A stretch of DNA of 64,000 bases from Terriglobus albidus (GCF_008000815.1 NZ_CP042806.1:744001-808000), one strand, 5' to 3'. Shown: positions 9,062 to 18,170, counted from the stretch's first letter. Notes: a model not told the origin generated them from the sequence alone. Numbers and translations are program-made.

Positions 9062-9096
9062 TAGCAACCAGGAACCAGCAACTAGCAACTAGTTCA
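9062..9096 (-). repeat. Heptamer array, four to five units, at response-regulator stop
   Basis: On the plus strand the units are TAGCAAC, CAGGAAC, CAGCAAC, TAGCAAC and TAGTTCA in exact 7-base register. On the minus strand this is a GTTGCTA-type array, and the TGA stop of the response regulator (9094-9096) is inside the last unit. Confidence 0.8.
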
Positions 9097-9756
9097 CAAC
9101 TGTGCCCGATACCGCTCGATTGCCAACAGCACCAGTTGCGACCGTGTCCTCACACCGGTCTTCGAAAACAACTGTTGCAGCGTCGCCTTCACTGCACTCT
9201 CTGAGATGTTCAGCTCCGCGGCGATCTCTTTGTTGGCTAGCCCCTGCAGCAGGTAACGAAGTGTCGTGCGCTCCCTGTCTGTAAATCGCGGAGCATCCTG
9301 CGGTGTGTTCGCGGCGACGATAGTTTGCAGATACTGCTGATCGATCAGCACGCGTCCCTGCGAGACCTCGAAGATCGCGCGCTGCAATGACTCCGGCGAA
9401 TCCTGCTTATGAAAGATTCCCGAGATGCCCAGGCGGATCAGTGTCAGCGCATCGTTATCCGGAAGCCCGGCAGTCACCAGCAGCACCCGGCCTTCGAACT
9501 TCTCGCGTTGCAGCGCCCGCATGAACTCCAGCGCCGTCTGACTGCCGAGGTCGTAGTCCAGGATCAGCACATCCGGCTTCGCCGCGATGATCTGCGGCAG
9601 TGCCGTCGATGGCGTGCCGCTGTGCCCCGTAATCTCAAACCGGTTGTCGCTCTCTAACAGACGCAGCAGGCCCTCACGGAAGAGCGCATGATCATCCAGA
9701 ACAAACAGACGGACTGTCTTCGTACCCGTGCTCGAACTCGTATCTGTACTGCTCAC
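9094..9756 (-). CDS. NarL/FixJ-type response regulator
   Basis: A 220-residue two-component regulator. The receiver domain (about 15-135) has the acidic pair DD at 21-22, the phospho-acceptor D67 in LILDYD, the T in LLVTAG and K in FHKQDSP. A LuxR-type helix-turn-helix follows (about 155-215: FTDRERTTLRYLLQGLANKEIAAELNISESAVKATLQQLFSKTG in pieces). Translation starts at a GTG whose first base is the last base of the stop codon of the upstream histidine kinase, so the two are translationally coupled. It is the cytoplasmic output of that kinase. The targets are unknown; the divergent bestrophin/stress operon is a possible one. Confidence 0.92.
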   Translation of the reverse strand: MSSTDTSSSTGTKTVRLFVLDDHALFREGLLRLLESDNRFEITGHSGTPSTALPQIIAAKPDVLILDYDLGSQTALEFMRALQREKFEGRVLLVTAGLPDNDALTLIRLGISGIFHKQDSPESLQRAIFEVSQGRVLIDQQYLQTIVAANTPQDAPRFTDRERTTLRYLLQGLANKEIAAELNISESAVKATLQQLFSKTGVRTRSQLVLLAIERYRAQL

Positions 9757-11261
9757 TACGCCTCTACCTCCACCACATTGTGTTCGATGCTGCCTGAAGC
9801 GGCAAAGCGCAGAGTCAGCTCGAAGGTTGCGCCTGCCGCCGTCGGTACATGATGCAACTCGCCGCCGAAGCTCTTCACTATCGCACGCGCCACATACAGG
9901 CCTAGGCCTGTGCCGTTAGTCGAGGCCGTGCGGAAAGGCTGAAACAGCCCAGAAGGATCGGCAATGGCCGGCCCGTTGTTCGTGATCCGCAGTACCGCAC
10001 GTCCATTGCGGTCCAGCGCATGGATCGTCAGCCGCGGCTCATCGGTCTCTTCGGCGGCGCGCAACGCATTCTGCGAGAGATTCAGCAGCACCTGCAGCAG
10101 TCCATCGCGTTCGGCCTGCACCAGGGGGAAACTCGCCGGTACATGCCACTCCAGTTGGCCGCCGATCTCCTCCCAGTCCTGCCCGATAATCACACGCAGC
10201 TCATCTGCCAGCGACGACAATTGCACCGGTGGATGCTGCATCCGGGCCTGGTTCCGCAGATCGAATGAGGCCATGTTGCTTAACCCGGAGACCAGGTTTC
10301 TCAACGCCTCAAAGTCTGGATCCCTCGAGAGATGCCCATGCCGCTCCAGGTTCGATGAGACCACGGCAATTGCCGAACACAGGTTGCGGATCTCATGCGA
10401 TACCGCGCCTGCCAACACACGGTTATGCTGCGTCAACTGCTCGAAGTGCGCATGCTCGCGCTCGCGGACATCGTTGGATGTATCGACCAGGATTGCCGCC
10501 AGCCTCCGCTGCTCTCCATCGCCATAGATTGAGAACCACGCACTTGCTGGAAAGTGGGTTCCATCCGCGCGGCTTGCCCAGGTGCTTGTGCTGGTCCGGA
10601 TGCGTCCCAAGTCCGCGGGCAGCCGCAGGGCATCATCGAAGAAGGTTACAAAGTCGCGGATCGGCCGCTGCAGCAGCGACTGCTCGTCACGCAGCTCGAA
10701 CATCGTATGCGCCGCCCTGTTTGCCGCAAGTATGCGTCCATCGGCGGCGACTGTCAGGATCGCAGCCGGCGAGCTTTCGGCCATCAGCCGCAGTTGTTCC
10801 TCTGCCCTGCGTCGCAGCTTCTGCTCAAACCGCACGCGCGCGTAGTGCAGCAACACCACCCGTCGTGAGTCATTGATCTGGTAGATCAACAGACCGCAAC
10901 CGGTGTATGCAAGCGTCGCCATGGCGAAACGCAGCAGGTGCTCGAGCTGGGTCTCATCGGCAGTAAACAGGCCGCGTGTGTAGGCGCAGAAGACGGACGC
11001 TACCACAATCTGCCATCGTGTCAGGACGGTGGAGGCAACCACTACCGGAAAGATATAGAGGATCCCCAGCGAGAAGTCGAAGTCGTAGATCCACTCCAGC
11101 AGCGCCAGCACCGCAACCATCGCTACCGCCAACGTCAGCATGTGTTTCCGGCTCGACGCGAAACGACGTACCCGGTTATTGATCCGGATACGGCGGCGTC
11201 TGCGGCGTGCGGCGGCGGTAGGCATCTCCTTTATTAGACGCCACCGTATCGCTCGATGCAT
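9756..11261 (-). CDS. Membrane sensor histidine kinase with PAS domain
   Basis: A 501-residue kinase. An Arg-rich N-terminus is followed by about four membrane helices (residues 40-135), a PAS domain (about 155-280: LMAESSPAAILTVAADGRIL), a dimerisation domain with the phospho-His in GAVSHEIRN (about 288), and an HATPase domain with N-box LLNLSQNALRAAE, NNGPA and GTGLGLYVAR. The start is uncertain: ATG at 11261 has no strong ribosome site and ATG at 11225 sits directly against AAAGGAG. It is coupled to the NarL-type regulator by a one-base overlap and diverges from the bestrophin gene, leaving a 131-base shared promoter region. Confidence 0.9.
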   Translation of the reverse strand: MHRAIRWRLIKEMPTAAARRRRRRIRINNRVRRFASSRKHMLTLAVAMVAVLALLEWIYDFDFSLGILYIFPVVVASTVLTRWQIVVASVFCAYTRGLFTADETQLEHLLRFAMATLAYTGCGLLIYQINDSRRVVLLHYARVRFEQKLRRRAEEQLRLMAESSPAAILTVAADGRILAANRAAHTMFELRDEQSLLQRPIRDFVTFFDDALRLPADLGRIRTSTSTWASRADGTHFPASAWFSIYGDGEQRRLAAILVDTSNDVREREHAHFEQLTQHNRVLAGAVSHEIRNLCSAIAVVSSNLERHGHLSRDPDFEALRNLVSGLSNMASFDLRNQARMQHPPVQLSSLADELRVIIGQDWEEIGGQLEWHVPASFPLVQAERDGLLQVLLNLSQNALRAAEETDEPRLTIHALDRNGRAVLRITNNGPAIADPSGLFQPFRTASTNGTGLGLYVARAIVKSFGGELHHVPTAAGATFELTLRFAASGSIEHNVVEVEA

Positions 11262-11392
11262 CTCGCTTTATCCAAAAGATAGCCTTGCTACCCATCCTCC
11301 GGCAGCGGCAAAAGACCCATGGAACGATAGGCCGGGATAGCCCACGATCTCACGTCCAATCGAATGCAAAGAGAGAGGAACCGCATCCTTCC

Positions 11393-12322
11393 ATGATTGT
11401 TCGTGACCGACTTCCGCTGAAACGTATCTGGCCGCAGGCCTGGCGCCGCCTGCTCATCCTTCTGTTCTTCGACTGCACCGTCGCCGTAATCTATACCGTC
11501 TTCAAGCACCATTGGATCTCGTTGAACGGCCTGCCCGTTGCGCCCCTTGCTTCGGCGTTGACCATCTTTCTCGCCTTCCGTACGAACGCAGCCTATGGCC
11601 GCTGGTGGGAAGCGCGCTCCCTCTGGGGACAGCTGGTCAACTACTCGCGCGCCCTCGCGCGGCAGTTCCTCACCATGCTCGATGACGAGCTTGAGCCCAA
11701 GGACCGCATCCCGCTGAGCAAACAACTTGTACTGCACCAGATCGCCTTTCCGCATGTACTGCGTTGCCATCTGCGGAAACAGACGCCCTTTTCTGAGATC
11801 CAGTCCATTCTCGGCAAAGACATTGCGGATGAGATGCGCCGGTACAAGAACGTTCCCGCCGCGCTGCTCGTCCGTATGGGCGGCCTCTTGAAGCAGGCTC
11901 GTAACGAAGGCATGCTCGACAGCTTCCGCTGGGCTGCCATTGACGAGAATCTCACCGTGCTCGCCAACATCCAGGGAGCCTGCGAGCGTATCAAGAACAC
12001 GCCTCTGCCGCGCCAGTTCGACTATCTGCCGCGCATTCTGGTCGATGCTTTCTGCTGGCTGCTCCCGCTCGCGCTGGTCCAGGATCTTGGGCTGATGACG
12101 CCCATCGCCAGCACGCTCATCAGCTTCACTTTCATCGCCGCGGACCTGATGAGCCGCGAGATCTCCAACCCGTTCGACAACACCATCCATGACACGCCTA
12201 TGACTGCGCTCTCCCGCACCATTGAGCTCAACCTGCGTGAAGAGATGGGCGACGAAGGTCTTCCTCGCGAGTTCCGCAAACAGCTCGCCGAGCTACAGCC
12301 CGTCGACGGATTTGTCTTCTAA
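11393..12322 (+). CDS. Bestrophin-family ion channel
   Basis: A 309-residue bacterial bestrophin homologue. It shows the family block RTNAAYGRWWEARSLWG after the second hydrophobic segment, membrane segments near residues 20-45, 45-65, 220-245 and 245-265 (LPLALVQDLGLMTPIASTL), and the conserved ISNPFDNTIHDTPM acidic/aromatic stretch near the end. These proteins form pentameric anion or cation channels in the inner membrane. The ATG at 11393 is chosen because upstream codons (from 11285) carry no family sequence and AGAGAGGAA lies 12 bases before it. It is followed 15 bases later by a tandem universal stress protein, probably in one transcript. Confidence 0.88.
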   Translation: MIVRDRLPLKRIWPQAWRRLLILLFFDCTVAVIYTVFKHHWISLNGLPVAPLASALTIFLAFRTNAAYGRWWEARSLWGQLVNYSRALARQFLTMLDDELEPKDRIPLSKQLVLHQIAFPHVLRCHLRKQTPFSEIQSILGKDIADEMRRYKNVPAALLVRMGGLLKQARNEGMLDSFRWAAIDENLTVLANIQGACERIKNTPLPRQFDYLPRILVDAFCWLLPLALVQDLGLMTPIASTLISFTFIAADLMSREISNPFDNTIHDTPMTALSRTIELNLREEMGDEGLPREFRKQLAELQPVDGFVF

Positions 12323-12337
12323 AAAGGAGCAACACAG

Positions 12338-13225
12338 ATGCTGCAGCACACACGTCACATCATCTTCGCCACCAACTTTTCAGATGCCTGCCACGCTGCT
12401 ATTCCCGCCGTGGCCCGCTGGGTGGATATGCTCCAGTGCAAGCTCACCCTGCTGCATGTTTACGACGCTGATCGCGTCCTCTATCGCGACGCCAACTCGT
12501 TGCTGCAATCCTTTTTCGCCGAGGCCGACAACTATCCTCAATGCCAGCGTGTATTGATGAGCGGTGATCCGGCGGAGGGCATTTCGGAGTTTTGCCAGAG
12601 ACACCGCGATGCCCTACTTGTCTTACCTCCCAGCGACCAGACCGGACTTCCGCGCCCGTGGCACCGCTCCCTCCGCGCACGCATGATCCAGACCCTGCCC
12701 ATCCCCGTGTGGACGCTTGGCCGCACGCTCGTTGGCTCGGCACTTGCGGCCAACAGCGATCGTCATCTCGGTGTCTGGCTCAGCAGTCCGGAGGAAGGTC
12801 TCGCCCATGTCCGTCACGCTGCAAAGTATGCCGCGCAGACCGGGTCGACGCTGCATCTGTTGCACGTCGTACCCGATGTGAATGAAGGTTCACTGACACA
12901 CACATTGCATACGCAGGCTCCGCTGGGCGAGGAGTACGCCGAAGAGTGGTTGACCCAGGTGGCCGCCAGCCTGGACAGCGCACAGCGCGTTGAGATTCAC
13001 GTAGGCCAGGGAAAGGCCCGCCGTGTGTTGCCCAGGCTCATCCGGAGCAGTGGAGCGGAGTTGCTCATGGTCAGCCAGAACTCCGCCATAGAACGCGGCC
13101 TCTTCCGCTCTGAAGTAAGCTCCATCTTCCGCGAGTGCTGCTCGGGCATTGTCAGCGTACCGATGACTGGGCAGGGCAACCTGAAGATCAGCTCCTCTCC
13201 CGCAGTGCTGGAAGAAGTTGCTTAA
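12338..13225 (+). CDS. Tandem universal stress protein (two UspA domains)
   Basis: A 295-residue cytoplasmic protein with two UspA folds, residues 5-130 (IIFATNFSDACHAAIPAVARWVDML, LTLLHVYD, GDPAEGISEFC) and 145-280 (GVWLSSPEEGLAHVRHAAKYA, LHLLHVV, VGQGKARRVLPRLIRSSGAELLMVSQ). The G2xG9G(S/T) nucleotide signature is poorly conserved in both halves, so it may not bind ATP. A strong AAAGGAG precedes the ATG, and the gene follows the bestrophin gene closely; a strong terminator follows. A role in stress-dependent control of the channel is inference from linkage only. Confidence 0.85.
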   Translation: MLQHTRHIIFATNFSDACHAAIPAVARWVDMLQCKLTLLHVYDADRVLYRDANSLLQSFFAEADNYPQCQRVLMSGDPAEGISEFCQRHRDALLVLPPSDQTGLPRPWHRSLRARMIQTLPIPVWTLGRTLVGSALAANSDRHLGVWLSSPEEGLAHVRHAAKYAAQTGSTLHLLHVVPDVNEGSLTHTLHTQAPLGEEYAEEWLTQVAASLDSAQRVEIHVGQGKARRVLPRLIRSSGAELLMVSQNSAIERGLFRSEVSSIFRECCSGIVSVPMTGQGNLKISSSPAVLEEVA

Positions 13226-13249
13226 AGCTCCCCTGTTGAACCCTTCTCG

Positions 13250-13285
13250 CCCCCGTTCCCTTCGCCTGGGAACGGGGGATTTTTT
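13250..13285 (+). terminator. Intrinsic terminator of bestrophin-USP operon
   Basis: A perfect 11-bp stem CCCCCGTTCCC/GGGAACGGGGG with loop TTCGCCT, followed by ATTTTTT. It begins 25 bases after the stress-protein stop codon. Confidence 0.9.
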
Positions 13286-13289
13286 GGGA

Positions 13290-13431
13290 TGGTTGAATGG
13301 TGGAATTGTTGAATGGTTGGGACACCACTAACCTTTTGGGTGTGTTCAGATATTCCATGCAATGGGTGGGAGATCGAGCGAAGCTCGATACGGTTTTTCC
13401 ATTCAACTATTCAACCATTCAACTAACCAAC
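13290..13431. repeat. Inverted pair of octamer arrays bounding a spacer
   Basis: The left array at 13290-13321 has four 8-base units of the form TGGTTGAA. The right array at 13400-13431 has four inverse units (CATTCAAC type) in exact 8-base register, so the two can pair. The TGA stop of the minus-strand gene at 13419 lies inside the right array. Between them is a hairpin ATCGAGC-GAA-GCTCGAT followed by ACGGTTTTT, which recurs at 18214 and 63966. Two heptamer units (TAGCAAC type) lie just beyond, at 13439-13452. Confidence 0.8.
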
Positions 13432-14615
13432 CACACCGTAGCAACTAGCAACTGCACTGCCAGCAGTGCTCCACTCAATGCCAGGAACAACTTCCGCTGC
13501 TTCGTCTCCAGCGCATCTGCAAAGACGCCACCGGAAAAGGCGAACAGGAAGGGCAACGCCCATATCCATGGAGCAGATCGCACGCTCGTCGAGACCATCG
13601 GTAGCAGCAACAACGCCACCAGCAGCGGCACTGTGTTTCCGAAGTAGCGCGAGCGCCGTACGGTGAACCAGAGGAAGAGAGACACCAGCAAGGCGATCTC
13701 AATCGCTGCATTCTCCATCCAGTTGGCGAAGAAGAGGCCCGCTCCGTTCAGCGAGAACCAGAAGCGTGCTGCTCCTGCCGTAAAGACATAGCTGAAGGGC
13801 CCAATGCGGAAGGAGAAGAAGGCAAAGACGATCGCCATGGAACCCACAGCCGCCAGCACCATCGCCTGCATCACTGGACCGCGCCGGCGTTCCGCGAGAT
13901 ACATCATCAGGACGAAAGCGACGATGTAGCCGATCACCGCGGCCAGAATATGCGCGGTCGCGGTAAGTCCCAGCGCCAGGGTCAGCAGCAGGATGCGTGG
14001 CTTCCACTTGCGCCGCGGTCCCTGCATGGCGTGTGCCACACCGATGCCGGTATAGATCAGACCAAAGATGCCCGATGCCGCCAGGATCTCGTTGTTCGGT
14101 GTGGTTGAGATACGCAGGATTTCAGGACAGAAGCTGTACAGCCCCAGCGCGAAGAAGCCGCCTTCATTGCCGAAGAGCCGCCGGGCCACCCACCACAGCG
14201 CTCCGCCCAGCCATACCCCAAAGCAGAGAAAGGGCAACCGCAGCAGCCAGTTCACATATGACAACTGGTGCCGCGCCTCCCAGGTGGAGCCGTTCAACGT
14301 GCCGCCGGGGTAAAGCTTATTCTCCGGTGCACGGAAGTGATCTACGGCGAGCAGCGTCCAGCGCTGCACACTCAGTGGCAGACCGGCGACGCGATAGGCA
14401 AAGGTCCCATCGCCCTGCATGTTGCCGCAGGAGGTGAAGTAGCCCAACAGCGGAGAGGGGCGCTCCCACATCTCGCGTCCGCAGTGGGCATAGCGATAGT
14501 CGGTCTCGGTCAACGGAGCATGGGCAATGCGGTACAGCCCAAGCAGAGAGAAGACGAGGAGCAACAGCGCAGCCAGTTGCTGCGGTCGGCCAAACTGAAT
14601 CCGTGGAAGGGTCAT
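13419..14615 (-). CDS. Polytopic membrane protein, glycosyltransferase-39/83-like
   Basis: A 398-residue protein with about ten membrane segments. The pattern LTETDYRYAHCGREMWERPSPL after the first helix (an acidic pair in the first extracytoplasmic loop), repeated hydrophobic helices and an aromatic loop resemble PMT/ArnT-type lipid-sugar transferases, but no diagnostic motif fixes the substrate. The ATG at 14615 (MTLPRIQFGR) is chosen because codons further upstream are antisense to the DUF2251-like gene. The last residues (LLVATVWLVS) and the stop are encoded by intergenic repeat units, which suggests that the natural C-terminus was overwritten. Confidence 0.6.
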   Translation of the reverse strand: MTLPRIQFGRPQQLAALLLLVFSLLGLYRIAHAPLTETDYRYAHCGREMWERPSPLLGYFTSCGNMQGDGTFAYRVAGLPLSVQRWTLLAVDHFRAPENKLYPGGTLNGSTWEARHQLSYVNWLLRLPFLCFGVWLGGALWWVARRLFGNEGGFFALGLYSFCPEILRISTTPNNEILAASGIFGLIYTGIGVAHAMQGPRRKWKPRILLLTLALGLTATAHILAAVIGYIVAFVLMMYLAERRRGPVMQAMVLAAVGSMAIVFAFFSFRIGPFSYVFTAGAARFWFSLNGAGLFFANWMENAAIEIALLVSLFLWFTVRRSRYFGNTVPLLVALLLLPMVSTSVRSAPWIWALPFLFAFSGGVFADALETKQRKLFLALSGALLAVQLLVATVWLVS

Positions 14616-14681
14616 TGCCAGCGAAGCGCTCTTCCGCGCACCTCGCGGGTCAGAGTCCACTTTGAGTGTATCGTGAGGGGT

Positions 14682-15098
14682 ATGGATTCCGTCTCGTTCC
14701 GGCCTGGCAAAGCCTATCTGTCCTCCCTCTCCCCGGCCGTGCCGTGGGCCGTTATCTTTGAGGATGAAGGCGATACCGCGTATTTTTACGCGATTGATAC
14801 ACGCCGCGGAGACTCCGACGACCGCATCCTCGACGCTGTGCTCATCTACAACGTCAAGCACATCCCCGACGCTGAGCGCGAACACCTCGCCTCTATCGTC
14901 TGGTCTCCAGACGGTCTGAAGGCACTGCTCTACCTGAACGGATACGCCCACGCCATCTTCGACTTCCAGAATCGCTGCGGCTACTGCCGCACCAACTTCC
15001 CAAACTTCATGGAAGACCAGCTCAGCGCCTGGCGAACCTCCAGCCACGCCTGGAACGACGATGTACTGCAGGAGTTCGAAGCGACACTCTATCGCTGA
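14682..15098 (+). CDS. DUF2251-like small protein
   Basis: A 138-residue cytoplasmic protein. It matches my memory of DUF2251: a short N-terminal strand, VIFEDEGDTAYFYAID near residue 25-40, then ILDAVLIYNVKHIPDAE and a hydrophobic/acidic strand IVWSPDGLKALLYLNGYAHAIFDF, and a Cys pair CGYC. No function is known for the family. The ATG is preceded by GTGAGGGG. It is divergent from the membrane protein on the minus strand and convergent with the TonB-dependent receptor. A longer frame on the opposite strand here is a shadow. Confidence 0.7.
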   Translation: MDSVSFRPGKAYLSSLSPAVPWAVIFEDEGDTAYFYAIDTRRGDSDDRILDAVLIYNVKHIPDAEREHLASIVWSPDGLKALLYLNGYAHAIFDFQNRCGYCRTNFPNFMEDQLSAWRTSSHAWNDDVLQEFEATLYR

Positions 15099-15197
15099 TG
15101 GAATGATTGAATAACGAATAATTGAATGATGAGAAGGGCGTGCGTTCGGCGACCCCATAATGATTCAATGATTCAATCCCTTCAATTATTCAATTAT
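15099..15197. repeat. Inverted pair of octamer arrays between convergent genes
   Basis: The left units (15102-15136) read ATTGAATA, ATTGAATG and variants. The right units (15163-15197) read ATGATTCA twice, then AATTATTC-like units. The period is 8 with one nine-base unit. The arrays face each other across about 25 bases, and the TAA stop of the receptor gene (15194-15196) lies inside the right array. Confidence 0.75.
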
Positions 15198-17275
15198 TTT
15201 GCGCCATGAATCGCCAGCCTCATCGTCACTGTCTGTGGCGCCGCCAATGTCAGCACGCCCGTTCGTCCAGCATCGATGGAGCGGTCCAGCAGATTCTGCA
15301 CTGCGACTGAGGCTGTAAACCGCCGCGCGAAGTCCCGCTCTGCTTGTACATCAAAGCGTGCATAGCTTCCCAGCTTCAACGTGTTCAGGGTGTCGTCATA
15401 CTGACGTCCGCTCACATACGTCACTACGTTCAGCCGCCCGATGTGCTTGCTCTCCGCCGTGGTGGTCAGCGTAAAGGAGTGGCGTGGAACCTGCGGAGCC
15501 CATTTGTTCACAAGCTGCGGCTGCTGATCGAACCGTGTCACGGTTGCGACCGCAAGCTGATACGCTCCGGTAATCACCAGCGGACGGATGGGATGCACGC
15601 GCGCCTCCAGCATCATGCCGCGGCTGCGAAGCTGGCCGGCATTGAAGCGCTTGTCGGTAGTGGCTGTTGCAGTCTGGGTCTGGATGACGGTCGTGATCGG
15701 CCGGTTCACCATCGTCCAGAAGCCTGAGGCTCGTATCTGCACATCATGTGCCAGCGTGGCATTGCCGCCCAGCTCAAATCCGGTTGCCTTCTCTGACCGC
15801 AGGTCCGGATTCGCCAGCGTTGTCGTCGTACCCACGGTGCTGGTGCGGTACAGTTCGTTCAGTGTCGCTCCACGGAAGGCGCGGAAGACTGATCCCGTCA
15901 GCGAGACGCCGCGCCCGATATCGCGCACCACACCCAGTCTCGGGCTGAAGACATTCTCACCGCGTCCGGTCAGTGCCACCGCTGGTGTCGAGATCTGCCG
16001 GGGATCGATGATAGAGAAACGGTCATACCGTCCCGAAAGCTGCAACGTCCAGTGCCGCGGCTGCCACACGCCCAGCGCGTAGGCGCCTGTATCACGCTGG
16101 CGTGCCCGCGTATTCGTCTGGGCCTGCGGCACGCCGGCGGCGCTGTAGGGCGTCTCGATATTGGTTGCGCGGATGTCGCGCAGATCCGAACCGAAGGCAA
16201 TGGTTACCGGAGCTCCGGCGAATCCACGCGCCCACTGCGCTGCATAGCCACGCTCCTCTGAAGGAACGCTCTGGGTGCGCACCACACGCTCTGAGCTGCG
16301 TGCAGTTCCCCCTAGCACCGTGCTGAAGCTCTGGCGGTAGTTCTCTTCCGCTCCGTAAAGCCGCAGGAAGGCGCGCCCATGATTGGCGGAGTTCCAGTCG
16401 CTGCCGGCGCTGTAGCGCCAGAGGCGCGTCGCATTCGTCGTCAGCGGAGTTCCGTTGCCGCGATTCTCATTCAGCAGATTGCCGCGCAGAAATCCTGAAA
16501 GCTCATTCGTGAACCGGCGCCGCACCTCGGTGCGCCCGCTCTGCCAATGCACAAAGGCTGGCACATCGACAGGGCCTCGCGCTGCCGGAGCCGTCAACTT
16601 GTATCCGTCAGTCTGAAAGAGTGTGACTGCTCCCAAACCGCTCCACGGTCCCTTAGCCAAGGTCAGCAGGCCATCACCGTCGGTTGTGTTCAGTCCCCCG
16701 CCTTCGATCGACGCTCCATAGCGCAGAGGTCCAGCCTCTTCAGGAGTCACATTGATGGCTCCGCCGATCGCTGACGATCCGTACAGGTCAGAGGCTCCGC
16801 CGCGCATCAGGTCTACCTGCTGCAACGCCAGCCGCGGCACTTCGTTCCAGTGCACCCAACCGCCGAAGGCATCGTTCAATGGCACCTGGTCGCTCAATAC
16901 CAGCGTGCGGGAGGCAGCAGTCGATCCCAGGCCCCGCAGCGAGATGCCCTGCGAGGTGGGGTTGGCAACCCATGACGATGTTCTGCGGAAGAGCTGAAAG
17001 CCCGCCACCTGTTTCAATCGGTCATCAAGCGTGAATCCCGGAGTCCGATCCAGATCTTCGTTTGAAAGCACACGCACGCTGGAAGCGCCGGCATCCAGTG
17101 ACAGGGCCTGCCGCGAGGCCGTCACCGTCACCTGCTCATTCACTGTTGGACGCGTCGTCTGAGCGGGAGTCGATGCGGTTTGCGAGCTCGGTACTGCTTG
17201 CGAAAAGGCCGGGGCAGGGAGACAAAGGACTGCAGCAACTGCGGCGTGCTTAACGTGCTTCATGGAATCGATCAT
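15194..17275 (-). CDS. TonB-dependent outer-membrane receptor
   Basis: A 693-residue outer-membrane transporter. It has a signal peptide (MKHVKHAAVAAVLCLPAPAFSQ from the second Met), a spacer and then a plug domain (about 40-160: EQVTVTASRQALSLDAGASSVRVLS resembles a TonB box region, then PGFTLDDRLKQVAGFQLFRR, QGISLRGLG, DLMRGGASDLYGSSAIGGAIN). A beta-barrel follows, with NPDLRSEKATGFELGG typical of vitamin B12/siderophore-type receptors, and ending with a QNLLDRSID block. The start could be ATG at 17275 or 17263; the longer frame upstream overlaps the S4-domain gene and is rejected. It is divergent from the S4 gene. The substrate is unknown. Confidence 0.9.
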   Translation of the reverse strand: MIDSMKHVKHAAVAAVLCLPAPAFSQAVPSSQTASTPAQTTRPTVNEQVTVTASRQALSLDAGASSVRVLSNEDLDRTPGFTLDDRLKQVAGFQLFRRTSSWVANPTSQGISLRGLGSTAASRTLVLSDQVPLNDAFGGWVHWNEVPRLALQQVDLMRGGASDLYGSSAIGGAINVTPEEAGPLRYGASIEGGGLNTTDGDGLLTLAKGPWSGLGAVTLFQTDGYKLTAPAARGPVDVPAFVHWQSGRTEVRRRFTNELSGFLRGNLLNENRGNGTPLTTNATRLWRYSAGSDWNSANHGRAFLRLYGAEENYRQSFSTVLGGTARSSERVVRTQSVPSEERGYAAQWARGFAGAPVTIAFGSDLRDIRATNIETPYSAAGVPQAQTNTRARQRDTGAYALGVWQPRHWTLQLSGRYDRFSIIDPRQISTPAVALTGRGENVFSPRLGVVRDIGRGVSLTGSVFRAFRGATLNELYRTSTVGTTTTLANPDLRSEKATGFELGGNATLAHDVQIRASGFWTMVNRPITTVIQTQTATATTDKRFNAGQLRSRGMMLEARVHPIRPLVITGAYQLAVATVTRFDQQPQLVNKWAPQVPRHSFTLTTTAESKHIGRLNVVTYVSGRQYDDTLNTLKLGSYARFDVQAERDFARRFTASVAVQNLLDRSIDAGRTGVLTLAAPQTVTMRLAIHGAK

Positions 17276-17345
17276 GGCATAGGGTGCAGAGGTTTGGCTT
17301 GCCACCACTGGCGGAATGACGTTTCGGCGCGCGAGAATGTTTCTT

Positions 17346-17732
17346 ATGGCAGTTCCCGCGCATGTGCGCATCGACAAATGGCTGTGGGCCGCGCGCTTCT
17401 TCAAGACCCGCTCCCTCGCCGTTAAAGCCTGTGAGCTTGGCCGCATCCTGTCCAACGGCCAGGCCGCTAAGCCGGCACGAGAGGTAAGACCAGGTGACCG
17501 GCTGCGCATCACCAACGACGGCGGTACGTTTGAGGTGACCGTCCTGGCTCTCAGCGAAGCGCGCGGACCTGCCGCTGTCGCTCAGGCCCTTTACCAGGAG
17601 AGTGAGGAGAGCAAAGCCGCCCGAGCTCTTGTCGCCGAAGCGCGCAAGTCCATGCCTGTCTTTGAGTTCGAGCACGAGGGCCGACCTTCCAAGCGAGATC
17701 GCCGTCAGCTCAGCCGCCTTCGCGGGAGATGA
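17346..17732 (+). CDS. S4-domain RNA-binding protein (Hsp15-like)
   Basis: A 128-residue protein. Residues about 6-60 are an S4 RNA-binding domain (RIDKWLWAARFFKTRSLAVKACELGRI in pieces, then NGQAAKPAREVRPGDRLRI), and the basic C-terminal tail (PSKRDRRQLSRLRGR) is as in Hsp15, which binds free 50S subunits carrying nascent chains. In-frame ATGs at 17316, 17337 and 17346 are possible; the last gives the closest family fit. Twelve bases separate it from the ArsR gene, suggesting co-transcription. Confidence 0.85.
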   Translation: MAVPAHVRIDKWLWAARFFKTRSLAVKACELGRILSNGQAAKPAREVRPGDRLRITNDGGTFEVTVLALSEARGPAAVAQALYQESEESKAARALVAEARKSMPVFEFEHEGRPSKRDRRQLSRLRGR

Positions 17733-17744
17733 AATAATCGCGTT

Positions 17745-18035
17745 ATGACATCCCGGAAGGTCACGCTCACCCCAAAAGAGTTCGCCCTGATTGGCCGTGC
17801 TCTGGCCGAGCCGCGTCGTGTGCAGATGCTGAAAGACCTTTCGGCCCGCGAGACCTGCATGACCTGCGGTGAGCTGCAGGAGACCCAGGACATCACCCTT
17901 CCCACACTCTCGCACCACATTAAGGAGCTCGAGGCCGCCGGCCTGATCGAGGTCCGCCGCGAAGGCCGCTGCGGCTTCCTCACACTGAATCGCGAAGTCC
18001 TCAAGGCCTACCTCGACGAGCTCTCCCGGATTTAA
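17745..18035 (+). CDS. ArsR-family helix-turn-helix regulator
   Basis: A 96-residue winged-helix protein: GRALAEPRRVQMLKDL, then LPTLSHHIKELEAAGLIEV as recognition helix and REGRCGFLTLNREVLKAYLDEL as wing and dimer helix. A CMTC pair lies just before the second helix (about residues 38-41), near but not identical to the ArsR metal-site position, so metal sensing is only a possibility. It directly follows the S4-domain gene. Confidence 0.85.
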   Translation: MTSRKVTLTPKEFALIGRALAEPRRVQMLKDLSARETCMTCGELQETQDITLPTLSHHIKELEAAGLIEVRREGRCGFLTLNREVLKAYLDELSRI

Positions 18036-18170
18036 TTGCATCTCTGCCGCGAGCCGCAGCGTCTTCCTTAAAGCTTCGACACCCGTCGAATCTTTGGCGC
18101 AGACCCATTCTTTATGCCACATGCGCCCGGCGGCCCCAACCTCATGCGGCCCCGGGCGCATTTTTACCAG

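Noticed and set aside
9062-9096. Repeat arrays considered as CRISPR
   Set aside because: Units are only 7-8 bases, there are no spacers of constant size and no cas genes.
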